The position numbers and the translations under genes were made by a program. The notes under the pieces were generated by a model. The model saw only the letters and a list, made by a program, of their open reading frames with translations. It did not search any database and had not been told where the DNA came from. From positions 1-8,655 of the forward strand of contig JAFOIS010000018.1 of the NCBI GenBank assembly GCA_017420605.1: DNA of 8,655 bases, given 5' to 3'. This DNA is from Lachnospiraceae bacterium. Lineage in GTDB: Bacteria; Bacillota; Clostridia; Lachnospirales; Lachnospiraceae. Shown in pieces: positions 1 to 6,512 of the stretch. How positions within the stretch are numbered: position 1 is the stretch's first letter; every line of letters starts with the position of its first letter.

Positions 1-730
1 CCCCGACGACGGCAGGGAATTCTCTGCGGATCTTCTCCGCAAGAGATGCTGCGTCCGCGCCTTTCTTCTTCGGCGGCGCGCCGCTGCCGATGAGACATAC
101 GTGGATCTCGCCGGTCGCAAACCCCTTCCGGAGCAGGATATGCCGAAGAAGCCCCTTCCCGGCCGCTTCATCGTAGGCGGAAATGCCTGCCGCTTCACAA
201 ACCGAAAGAATGTACCGCAGGATCGCGGAAAACTCCGGGGGACTTAAAAGGCAGTCTTCCGCTTCAACGATGCGGTGGGAATGCTGCGCATAGAATCCGG
301 CGATCAGATGCCCGTCTTTTTCCGCCACGGGGTACGCCGCCTTATTGCGGTAACGGAATTCCTCCGGCGCGCCGAGGACAGGACTTACGTTCACGGAAAC
401 CCCGCCGACCCGGCGCAGCGTCTCTTCCACGAGCTTCTGCTTAAAGGAAAGCTGCGCTTCGTAATTCATGGACAGCAGCGTGCAGCCGCCGCAGGTCTTC
501 CCGACCGGGCACGGCAGTTTCCGCCGGTCCGGGGACGGCGTGATCACCTGCAGAAGATGCGCGTAGCCGAACGTCTTTCCGGCTTTTGTCACGACGCAGC
601 GCACTCTGTCTCCGGGGACGGCGTCTTTTACAAAGAGGGTATAGCCTCCATACCGGCCGATACCCTCTCCTTCTCTGCTAAGGTCTTCTATTGCAATAAT
701 GCATTCTTCGTTTTTCCGCGGGATATCCAA
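1..730 (-). CDS. rlmD: 23S rRNA (uracil-C5)-methyltransferase, RlmD/RlmCD type (3' end missing)
   Basis: This is the N-terminal 243 residues of a SAM-dependent enzyme that makes 5-methyluridine in 23S rRNA; the gene continues beyond the left edge. Residues 5-62 look like a TRAM RNA-binding domain (IEDLSREGEGIG, then LFVKDAVPGDRV). Cysteines 74, 80 and 83 (C-x5-C-x2-C in CPVGKTCGGC) plus Cys160 match the four ligands of the family's [4Fe-4S] cluster. FRYRNK at 125-130 is also typical. The SAM-binding fold and catalytic Cys/Glu would lie in the missing half of a roughly 450-residue protein. I chose the TTG at 728-730 because AGGAGG lies 5 bases upstream and the resulting N-terminus has the usual family length. 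An in-frame ATG at 755-757 would add nine residues but has no Shine-Dalgarno sequence. The gene follows yhaM by 84 bases. Gram-positive relatives (RlmCD) can modify two sites, so the exact target uridine is not settled. Confidence 0.93.
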   Translation of the reverse strand, partial: MDIPRKNEECIIAIEDLSREGEGIGRYGGYTLFVKDAVPGDRVRCVVTKAGKTFGYAHLLQVITPSPDRRKLPCPVGKTCGGCTLLSMNYEAQLSFKQKLVEETLRRVGGVSVNVSPVLGAPEEFRYRNKAAYPVAEKDGHLIAGFYAQHSHRIVEAEDCLLSPPEFSAILRYILSVCEAAGISAYDEAAGKGLLRHILLRKGFATGEIHVCLIGSGAPPKKKGADAASLAEKIRREFPAVVG

Positions 731-735
731 TTCTC

Positions 736-741
736 CCTCCT
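736..741 (-). promoter_or_regulatory. Ribosome binding site deciding a TTG start of rlmD
   Basis: Read on the minus strand this is a perfect AGGAGG, five bases before the TTG at 728-730. It supports TTG over the in-frame ATG at 755-757, which lies upstream of it and has no purine-rich element of its own. Confidence 0.7.
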
Positions 742-800
742 GATATTTGCCCGGCATGCCATCCGGGGCGCCGTCAGCTGCTCCCGCCGGGCGCCCTGCC

Positions 801-814
801 CGTGCCGCCGCACG
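801..814 (-). other. Small hairpin immediately after the yhaM stop codon
   Basis: Positions 801-814 form a 5-bp stem (CGTGC/GCACG) around a 4-base loop, directly next to the yhaM stop codon at 815-817. No run of U follows in the minus direction, so it is not a canonical intrinsic terminator. It could stabilise the yhaM 3' end or mark a processing point in a yhaM-rlmD transcript; that role is inferred. Confidence 0.3.
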
Positions 815-1762
815 TCATGAAACACCGAGCGTCCGTCTTAAGTTCGTATCCAGGACCTTGTTGAAGCCGAGCCATTCCTCGGGATTGCCGTTCTGCGAAA
901 GCACTTCCGTCCAGGTCTCGAGTTTCGCGTCCATGTTGTCGGCCATGCTCAGCGCCATCGCTTCGATGATCGCCGGTTTTTTCGGCGAACCGAACTCGAA
1001 CTGGCCGTGATGCGACAGGATACAGTGCTTCAGTTCCCGTTCCAGAAGCTCCGGGAAGCCTTCGATCTGCGATGCCCGGTCGTGGATCATTTCCGCGCCG
1101 ATCATGATATGCCCGAGAAGCTGGCCTTCGTCCGTATATTCATTGGTCGGAAATTCCGACAGTTCTTTGACCTTTCCGGCATCATGGAGGATCGCCGACG
1201 TGATGAGAAGATCATAGCGCAGCGCCGGATAATTCTTCGAAAGGTAAACGCAGAGCCTGGTAACGGACAGCGTGTGTTCGAGAAGTCCGCCGACGAAGCT
1301 GTGATGGATCGACTTGGCCGCCGAATGCTCATAAAAGGTCTTCGCGAACGTCTTGTCGCCGAAAAACGCATCGAGGAGCGCGCGCAGGTATTCGTTCTGC
1401 ACGGAGTCCTTGATGCTCATAAGCTCCATATACATGGCCTTGCGGTTCTTATCCGTGACCGGCACGTAATCCGCCGGTATGTATTCGGATTCGTCCGCCC
1501 GCCGCACCTGCCGGAGCGATGCCTGCAGCGCGCCGTTGAAGGAGCTGACCGATCCGACGACGTAGACGTAGTCGAGCGCGTCGAACTCCGCGATCCCTTC
1601 CGAATTCGGTTCCCAGATCTTGCAGTCGAGCTGCCCGGTCCGGTCCTGCAGGGTCACGTTCTCGTAATGCTTTCCGTTCTTCGTGACTGCCGAAGACTTC
1701 TGCTTGCACAGATATACGCCGCCGAGGCGGTCGCCTTCTTTCATTTCATTGATATAACGCAC
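815..1762 (-). CDS. yhaM: 3'-5' exoribonuclease YhaM (OB-fold plus HD domain)
   Basis: This 315-residue protein closely matches the usual length of YhaM (about 314), a Gram-positive, metal-dependent cytoplasmic exonuclease that trims RNA, and in some reports DNA, from the 3' end. Residues 8-90 form an OB-fold with the family pattern (VTLQDRTGQLDCKIWE at about 36-51). The HD domain follows: HHSF at 153-156, EHT with His163, and the diagnostic ILHDAGK with His193-Asp194 as metal ligands. Later conserved segments are LGHIMIG, ILSHHGQFEFGSPKKP and MADNMDAK. All recognisable metal-binding positions are present, so the enzyme should be active. Translation starts at GTG: the N-terminus MRYI is typical of clostridial homologs, and AGAAAGGA lies 9 bases upstream at 1772-1779. 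The gene sits 89 bases after the HtrA-like gene and before rlmD, all on one strand. Confidence 0.95.
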   Translation of the reverse strand: MRYINEMKEGDRLGGVYLCKQKSSAVTKNGKHYENVTLQDRTGQLDCKIWEPNSEGIAEFDALDYVYVVGSVSSFNGALQASLRQVRRADESEYIPADYVPVTDKNRKAMYMELMSIKDSVQNEYLRALLDAFFGDKTFAKTFYEHSAAKSIHHSFVGGLLEHTLSVTRLCVYLSKNYPALRYDLLITSAILHDAGKVKELSEFPTNEYTDEGQLLGHIMIGAEMIHDRASQIEGFPELLERELKHCILSHHGQFEFGSPKKPAIIEAMALSMADNMDAKLETWTEVLSQNGNPEEWLGFNKVLDTNLRRTLGVS

Positions 1763-1771
1763 TTCTGATAT

Positions 1772-1779
1772 TCCTTTCT
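1772..1779 (-). promoter_or_regulatory. Ribosome binding site for the GTG start of yhaM
   Basis: AGAAAGGA on the minus strand, 9 bases before the GTG at 1760-1762, supports this non-ATG start. The surrounding ten bases ACAGAAAGGA also occur before the response-regulator ATG (5766-5775), suggesting a favoured initiation signal in this genome. Confidence 0.6.
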
Positions 1780-1851
1780 GTCCCGTATTGCAGATGTTTA
1801 TGATTCCGGAATGCCTGTCTTTCCGCCGTTTTTCCGGCAGGGCGCACCGTC

Positions 1852-3261
1852 TTACAGCGTGCCGATCATCACCGGGAACTCGATATCGACGTATCCGTCG
1901 GAACCGAGCCGGTGGACCGTGACGACGACTTCGGTCCCGGCGATGCCGGACACGAGCGCGGTGCGCAGCGCGCCGAGCTCAACGACTTCCCGTTCCCCCA
2001 GGCGGAAAATGATATCGCCGCGCCGGATGCCCGACAGAAACGCCGGAGAATTCTCTTCTACTTCCGTTACATATATGCCGGTCGGGATCCCGAAACTCTC
2101 CGCAGCCGCGGCCGACACGTTCTGCCCCCGGATACCGAGGTAGGCGATCGGCGCTTTATTTGAGAGATTCTGGATCAGCGGCTTAAGCTGCGAGATCGAT
2201 ACGGCCGAAAGCGTGCCGCCGGTCCCGAACGTCCCGTACTGCCTGGAAATGATGCCCGTCACTTCTCCGTTCAGGTTGATCAGAACGCCGTTTCCGTCGG
2301 TCGTGCCCTGCATGTCGGTCGTGATGAGGGTATAGGAGCCGTCCGTGACCGCCACCGTGTTCGTAAGCGACGTGATCTGTCCGAAAACGACCGTATCCGC
2401 ATAGCCCATCGGCGCACCGATCGCAAGGACCGGGTCGCCGCGGCTGAGCGCATAGGAATTGCCGAGACGGGCAATGCTGATCGCCCCGCGGGTCGAACTC
2501 TTCAGGTCGAACCGGCGGACCATGATGATCCCGAATCCCGTTTCCGGATCCGCCTTGACAAGGCCTGCGGAATAGATCATGCCGTCGGCAAAGGTAACGT
2601 AGAGTTCGTCGGCGTTCTCCACGGCGGAATAGTCCGTGAGGATGTGATAGGACGTTCCGGTCAGCGCCACGATGATGCCCGTCGTGGTCTTCCGGCTCGT
2701 CGTTTCCGCCCGGAACCAGTCCTCCACGTCCGAAACGGCGGTCACGGTAACGAGCGCCCGGAGCGGTTCCTCCGCGACGATGCGGAGATCCTCGTAAAGC
2801 AGCACATTTTCCCGGATGCGCGCTGCCCGCGCCTCCTTCGAATCCGGCTCGGGCGTCGGGGACGGCGATACGGCAGGAGAAGGCGAGGGGGTCGCCTCAG
2901 GAGTCGGCGTAGGCGTCGAGACCTGGTTCGGCGGCTTCGTCGGCGTCGGTGCGGCAGACGGTGTGGAGGTCGGGGTCTGCGTCGGCCGCACCGTAGGCGT
3001 CGGGTCAAGTTCGATCACGACGCTGTCCGTTTCCCCGTCCGGCAGCATCAAGGGATAAAGACGCGCAAACACACAGGCTGCCACACATCCGAACAGCACG
3101 GCCAGAAGCACCGACCATCCGATCTGCCGCAGTCGTTTGCGAACCTGCAGGGGACGCTTTTTATGGGTCTCGAAAATGATGCGGTAGGACGCGTCCTCCG
3201 GGGTCTTCCCGGTCTTTTCCGCCGGGTCTTTTTCCCGGTCTTTTTCCCTTCCGTCATTCAT
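1852..3261 (-). CDS. Membrane-anchored HtrA-like pseudoprotease with PDZ domain
   Basis: This 469-residue protein has the HtrA/DegP layout: a charged cytoplasmic N-terminus (1-46), one membrane segment (about 47-69), an extracytoplasmic Thr/Pro/Ser linker (86-140), a chymotrypsin-like domain (about 158-365) and a C-terminal PDZ domain (about 371-463; YLGIRG, SPAFLSGIRRGDII). The catalytic positions do not hold the usual residues. The His of T-N-N-H becomes Ser212 in LTDYSAVENADE, the Asp of T-D-L-A becomes Gly242 in ETGFGIIMV, and the Ser of GNSGG becomes Gly323 in TDGNGVLIN. The fold-defining residues around them are kept, so loss of peptidase activity with retention of the fold is likely; a scaffold, chaperone or sensor role is inferred. 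I chose the ATG at 3261 because related proteins start with a charged stretch and a promoter-like element lies just upstream. An in-frame ATG at 3282 would add seven residues. Neither start has a Shine-Dalgarno sequence. The gene diverges from mutS2 and precedes yhaM. Confidence 0.85.
   Translation of the reverse strand: MNDGREKDREKDPAEKTGKTPEDASYRIIFETHKKRPLQVRKRLRQIGWSVLLAVLFGCVAACVFARLYPLMLPDGETDSVVIELDPTPTVRPTQTPTSTPSAAPTPTKPPNQVSTPTPTPEATPSPSPAVSPSPTPEPDSKEARAARIRENVLLYEDLRIVAEEPLRALVTVTAVSDVEDWFRAETTSRKTTTGIIVALTGTSYHILTDYSAVENADELYVTFADGMIYSAGLVKADPETGFGIIMVRRFDLKSSTRGAISIARLGNSYALSRGDPVLAIGAPMGYADTVVFGQITSLTNTVAVTDGSYTLITTDMQGTTDGNGVLINLNGEVTGIISRQYGTFGTGGTLSAVSISQLKPLIQNLSNKAPIAYLGIRGQNVSAAAAESFGIPTGIYVTEVEENSPAFLSGIRRGDIIFRLGEREVVELGALRTALVSGIAGTEVVVTVHRLGSDGYVDIEFPVMIGTL
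2842..3006 (-). repeat. Thr/Pro/Ser low-complexity linker coding region
   Basis: This stretch encodes residues 86-140 of the HtrA-like protein, rich in TP, SP and PTPT units (for example TPTPTPEATPSPSP). The DNA shows imperfect repeats of GGCGTCGG and similar units on the plus strand. Such linkers typically span the cell-wall layer or separate the membrane anchor from the folded domain. Slippage could change the copy number between strains. Confidence 0.75.
3225..3248 (-). repeat. Perfect 12-base tandem duplication in the HtrA-like gene
   Basis: GGTCTTTTTCCC occurs twice head to tail (3225-3236 and 3237-3248, plus-strand reading). It encodes a doubled Arg-Glu-Lys-Asp in the charged cytoplasmic N-terminus. 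A degenerate further copy lies just to the left, near 3203-3220. It is in frame and harmless to the reading frame. Confidence 0.8.
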
Positions 3262-3271
3262 AAACTGTAAG

Positions 3272-3300
3272 ATAACAAACATTTATGAACGCCGTGTGAA
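3272..3300 (-). promoter_or_regulatory. Candidate promoter of the HtrA-like gene
   Basis: On the minus strand, TTCACA (3300-3295; five of six bases match TTGACA) is separated by 17 bases from TGTTAT (3277-3272; four of six match TATAAT). The expected transcription start near 3265 lies only about four bases before the ATG at 3261 and would place the ATG at 3282 inside the promoter. The spacing is good but the -10 match is modest. Confidence 0.4.
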
Positions 3301-3303
3301 CAG

Positions 3304-3332
3304 TTGCGGAAACCCTCCCCATCGTATAAAAT
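3304..3332 (+). promoter_or_regulatory. Candidate promoter of mutS2 abutting its start codon
   Basis: TTGCGG (3304-3309; three of six matches to the -35 box) and TAAAAT (3327-3332; five of six matches to the -10 box) are 17 bases apart. An overlapping TATAAA at 3325-3330 would give a 15-base spacer. Transcription would start at about 3337-3339, at or just before the mutS2 ATG, giving a leaderless or nearly leaderless message. GAGGG at 3334-3338 is too close to the ATG to act as a Shine-Dalgarno sequence. Confidence 0.42.
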
Positions 3333-3338
3333 GAGGGC

Positions 3339-5717
3339 ATGAATGAAAAAGCGCTTCGTATTCTGGAATACGACAAAATTCTTTTACAGTTATCCTCCCA
3401 TGCGACCTCCGAAGGCGGCCGCGCGCTTTGCCGCGCGCTCACGCCGATGTGCGACGTCGACGATATCGAAAGCGCGCAGGAGGAGACCGCCGCGGCGACG
3501 GCGCGCCTTCTCCGGAGAGGAAACATTTCCTTCGGCAGCGCAAAAGACGTGAAGCCTTCGCTTCTCCGTCTCGATATCGGTGCCTCTCTTTCCGCGCCGG
3601 AGCTCCTTGCGATCGCCGGCCTTCTGGAAAACGCGGCGGCCGTCAAACGGTACGGCTCCCCGGAGAAGGAAGAGGAAGGAGAGGATATCCTGACCGCCCG
3701 CTTCTCCGCCTTAACGCCGCTTGCCGCCGTCTCCTCCGAGATCCGGCGCTGCATCCTCGCGGAAGACGAGATCGCGGACGACGCCTCGCCCGCGCTGTCC
3801 CGCATCCGGCGTCAGATCCGGATCCTCGGCGACCGGGTGCACAATGAGCTGACAAAGATCGTGACCGGACGGGCAAAGGACTATCTGCAGGACGCCCTCA
3901 TCACCATGCGGGACGGCCGCTACTGCATCCCGGTCAAGGCGGAGCACCGCGGCGATATCGCCGGTATCATCCACGACCAGTCCGGATCGGGTTCGACCCT
4001 TTTTATCGAACCGGTCTCCGTAGTGAACCTCAATAATGAGATCCGCAAGGCGGAGCTTGACGAGGCGAAAGAGATCGCCGCGATCCTGGCCTCCCTCTCC
4101 GAGAGTCTCGCCCCGCATATCGACGAGATCCGCACGAACGAGGACGTCCTTGTCGTGCTGGATTTCATTTTCGCGAAAGCGCACCTTGCGCTGGATATGA
4201 ACGCCTCCCGTCCGGTCGTGAACCGCGACGGGATCCTGGATCTCCGGAAGGCGCGCCATCCGCTCCTCCCGAAGAAAAAAGCCGTCCCGATCGATATCCG
4301 GCTCGGTGAGGACTTTAATCTCCTCGTCATCACGGGACCGAACACGGGCGGCAAGACCGTCACCCTGAAGACTGCCGGCCTGCTCGTGCTCATGGGCCAG
4401 TCCGGTCTGCATATCCCCTGCGCCGCAAGGAGCCGCATCGCCGTCTTCCGGGAGGTCTTTGCCGATATCGGCGATGAACAGAGCATCGAGCAGAGTCTTT
4501 CGACCTTCTCCTCGCATATGACGAACATCGTCTCCTTCCTTTCGCAGACGGACGAGGAGACGCTGGTGCTTTTCGACGAGCTCGGCGCCGGAACAGACCC
4601 GACCGAAGGCGCGGCGCTGGCGATCGCGATCCTCTCGGACCTTCACGCACGGGGCGTCCGCGCGATCGCGACGACGCATTACAGTGAGCTGAAGATCTAC
4701 GCCCTGCGTACGCCCGGCGTGGAGAACGCGTCCTGTGAATTCGACGTGGAGACGCTTTCCCCGACGTACCGGCTCCTCATCGGGATCCCCGGCAAGAGCA
4801 ACGCCTTCGCGATCTCCAAAAAGCTCGGCCTTTCCGATACACTGATCGAGACGGCAAAGGAGAACCTCAGCTCCGAAGCGGAGTCTTTCGAGGACGTCAT
4901 TTCCTCGCTCGAAGCTTCCCGGAAGGAGCTGGAGAAAATGCGTCTGGAAGCCGAGGCCGACCGCGACGAGATCGCGTCTCTCAAAAAGAAACTGTCGGAA
5001 GAGCGGAAGGCCCTGGCCGAGAAGAAGCAGAATCTTCTGCGTTCCTCGAGCGAAGAGGCCCGCAATATCCTCCAGAACGCCAAAGACTATGCCGACCGCA
5101 CGATCCGCGATTTCATGAAAGCGCAGAGCGGCGGGATGTCCGTGAAGGAAATGGAGGAAAAGCGCGAAAAACTCCGCAAAAAGATCGACAATTACGGAAC
5201 GAGCGCCGCGCAGAATACCGCGGTCAAAAAACAGCGCGGGAACCTCAGCGCCAAGGATCTGCACGTCGGCGACCGGGTACACGTCATTTCCATGGACGTC
5301 GACGCGACGGTATCGACCCTGCCGGATATGCGGGACCAGCTCTACGTGACCGCGGGGATCCTCCGCACGAAGGTATACTTAAGCGATCTTCTCCGTTCGG
5401 AGACACCGGCCGAAAAAGCGCCTTCGCGGTCGCTTTCGGATGCCGGGCGCGTGCGGATGGAAAAATCTCTCTCGGCGACGACGGAGATCAACCTGATCGG
5501 CAAGACCGTCGACGAGGCGGTCGCCGAGCTGGACAAGTTCCTGGACGACGCCGTCATGGCGCATATCACCGAGATCCGCATCGTCCACGGCAAGGGCACC
5601 GGCGCGCTGCGCACCGGGATCCACCAGTACTTAAAACGCGCCAAGCACGTCCGCTCCTTCCGCCTCGGCGAATACGGCGAAGGAGACGCGGGCGTGACGA
5701 TCGCGGAACTGAAATGA
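3339..5717 (+). CDS. mutS2: MutS2 ATPase (ribosome rescue / Smr-domain protein)
   Basis: This is a full-length 792-residue MutS2. The MutS-like core and lever regions (about 1-300) precede an ABC-type ATPase with Walker A GPNTGGKT at 333-340, a conserved STFSSHM segment, and Walker B VLFDELGAGTDPTEGAAL with Asp413-Glu414. A long charged coiled coil (about 515-615), a KOW/SH3-like segment (AKDLHVGDRV onward, about 640-690) and a C-terminal Smr domain (about 713-792; HGKGTG at 750-755) follow. The N-terminal mismatch-recognition domain of MutS is absent, as expected. The family was long described as suppressing recombination; in Bacillus subtilis it detects collided ribosomes and splits them, feeding the quality-control pathway. 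The Smr LDLxG motif reads INLIG here, with Asn718 in the Asp position. MNEKALRILEYDKIL at the start fits the family. No Shine-Dalgarno sequence is present; a promoter-like element lies directly upstream. Confidence 0.97.
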   Translation: MNEKALRILEYDKILLQLSSHATSEGGRALCRALTPMCDVDDIESAQEETAAATARLLRRGNISFGSAKDVKPSLLRLDIGASLSAPELLAIAGLLENAAAVKRYGSPEKEEEGEDILTARFSALTPLAAVSSEIRRCILAEDEIADDASPALSRIRRQIRILGDRVHNELTKIVTGRAKDYLQDALITMRDGRYCIPVKAEHRGDIAGIIHDQSGSGSTLFIEPVSVVNLNNEIRKAELDEAKEIAAILASLSESLAPHIDEIRTNEDVLVVLDFIFAKAHLALDMNASRPVVNRDGILDLRKARHPLLPKKKAVPIDIRLGEDFNLLVITGPNTGGKTVTLKTAGLLVLMGQSGLHIPCAARSRIAVFREVFADIGDEQSIEQSLSTFSSHMTNIVSFLSQTDEETLVLFDELGAGTDPTEGAALAIAILSDLHARGVRAIATTHYSELKIYALRTPGVENASCEFDVETLSPTYRLLIGIPGKSNAFAISKKLGLSDTLIETAKENLSSEAESFEDVISSLEASRKELEKMRLEAEADRDEIASLKKKLSEERKALAEKKQNLLRSSSEEARNILQNAKDYADRTIRDFMKAQSGGMSVKEMEEKREKLRKKIDNYGTSAAQNTAVKKQRGNLSAKDLHVGDRVHVISMDVDATVSTLPDMRDQLYVTAGILRTKVYLSDLLRSETPAEKAPSRSLSDAGRVRMEKSLSATTEINLIGKTVDEAVAELDKFLDDAVMAHITEIRIVHGKGTGALRTGIHQYLKRAKHVRSFRLGEYGEGDAGVTIAELK

Positions 5718-5723
5718 CCGGAT

Positions 5724-5752
5724 CCGGCGGTCCCGCCTCAAAAGGCCGCCGG
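5724..5752 (+). other. GC-rich hairpin between mutS2 and the response regulator
   Basis: CCGGCGG at 5724-5730 pairs perfectly with CCGCCGG at 5746-5752 around a 15-base loop that may hold a small CCT/AGG stem. It begins seven bases after the mutS2 stop codon and ends 15 bases before the ribosome binding site of the next gene. There is no U-run, so full intrinsic termination is unlikely; an attenuating, stabilising or processing element is possible. Confidence 0.4.
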
Positions 5753-5781
5753 CAATTGCAGGACTACAGAAAGGATTTGCC

Positions 5782-6486
5782 ATGGCAGTAAAACAGAAGA
5801 TCCTGATCGTCGACGACGACGCCCATATCGCGGAGCTCATTTCCCTGTATCTGACCAAGGAAATGTACGACGTGCGCATCGCCGAGGACGGCGATATGGC
5901 GCTTTCGCTTTTTGCGGAGTTTTCGCCGGACCTCGTCCTTCTCGATCTCATGCTGCCCGGCATCGACGGATACGAAGTCTGCCGGCGGATCCGCAAGACG
6001 CATTCGACGCCGATCATCATGCTCTCCGCCAAGGGCGAAACGTTCGATAAGGTCCTCGGCCTCGAACTCGGCGCCGACGACTATATGATCAAGCCCTTTG
6101 ATCCGAAGGAGCTCGTCGCCCGCGTAAAAGCGGTGCTCCGGCGCACTGCCGTGCCGGCACCCGCGGAAGAGGTGAAGCCGCGCGCCGAAGTCGTCTCCTA
6201 CCCGGGCCTTACGGTAAGCCAGACGAACTACTCGGTGACCTACGACGGACAGCCGCTCTACATGCCGCCGAAGGAACTCGAGCTTCTTTATTTCCTCGCC
6301 TCCCAGCCCAACCAGGTCTTCACGCGCGAGCAGCTCCTCGACCATATCTGGGGCTACGAATACGTCGGCGACACGCGGACCGTGGACGTACACATCAAGC
6401 GTCTGCGCGAAAAGCTGAAAGACCACGAGACCTGGTCGATCGCCACGGTCTGGGGGATCGGCTACAAGTTCAACGTAACGCAGTAA
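5782..6486 (+). CDS. OmpR/PhoB-family response regulator
   Basis: This 234-residue DNA-binding regulator should be phosphorylated by the kinase encoded next to it. The receiver domain (about 5-120) has the acidic pair Asp12/Asp13, phospho-acceptor Asp55 in LLDLMLPG, switch residue Ser82 in IIMLSAK, and Lys104 in IKPFDP. After a proline/glutamate-rich linker (about 126-137), a winged-helix domain fills about 138-232 and ends with the typical RTVDVHIKRLREKL and TVWGIGYKF. All key residues are present, so a working phosphorelay output is expected. The ATG has AGAAAGGA at 5768-5775, six bases upstream. It starts 64 bases after mutS2 and is followed 82 bases later by the kinase. The regulon cannot be read from the sequence; I do not assign it to a named system such as WalR, PhoP or ResD. 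Confidence 0.95.
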   Translation: MAVKQKILIVDDDAHIAELISLYLTKEMYDVRIAEDGDMALSLFAEFSPDLVLLDLMLPGIDGYEVCRRIRKTHSTPIIMLSAKGETFDKVLGLELGADDYMIKPFDPKELVARVKAVLRRTAVPAPAEEVKPRAEVVSYPGLTVSQTNYSVTYDGQPLYMPPKELELLYFLASQPNQVFTREQLLDHIWGYEYVGDTRTVDVHIKRLREKLKDHETWSIATVWGIGYKFNVTQ

Positions 6487-6512
6487 ATCCGGCTCCGCCC
6501 CCTCCGGCACGC

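Noticed and set aside
275..820. A 181-codon plus-strand open frame
   Set aside because: It lies antisense to rlmD, whose TRAM domain and iron-sulfur cysteines are clear on the other strand.
1007..1768. A 253-codon plus-strand open frame
   Set aside because: It is antisense to yhaM, which has a full HD domain and normal length. The plus-strand translation has no recognisable features.
1763..1851. Possible intrinsic terminator between the HtrA-like gene and yhaM
   Set aside because: Only a 4-bp GCCG/CGGC stem with an A-rich loop is visible and no U-run follows, so I do not call a terminator.
2842..3006. GGCGTCGG-like repeats considered as a regulatory or CRISPR-like array
   Set aside because: The units are irregular, have no spacers, and encode an ordinary Thr/Pro linker in frame.
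2644..3270. A plus-strand open frame very rich in Arg and Gly, with a second one rich in Gly and Val (2816-3058)
   Set aside because: Both are readings of the opposite strand of the Thr/Pro linker repeats in the HtrA-like gene, so their low complexity has a simple explanation.
3711..5282. A 523-codon minus-strand open frame opposite mutS2
   Set aside because: It lies entirely antisense to a clearly real, full-length MutS2. Its translation is rich in Arg, Asp and Gly with no recognisable domain, as expected from G/C-biased third codon positions.
5764..6510. A 248-codon minus-strand open frame opposite the response regulator
   Set aside because: It is the mirror of the OmpR-type regulator, with no motif of its own and no ribosome binding site.
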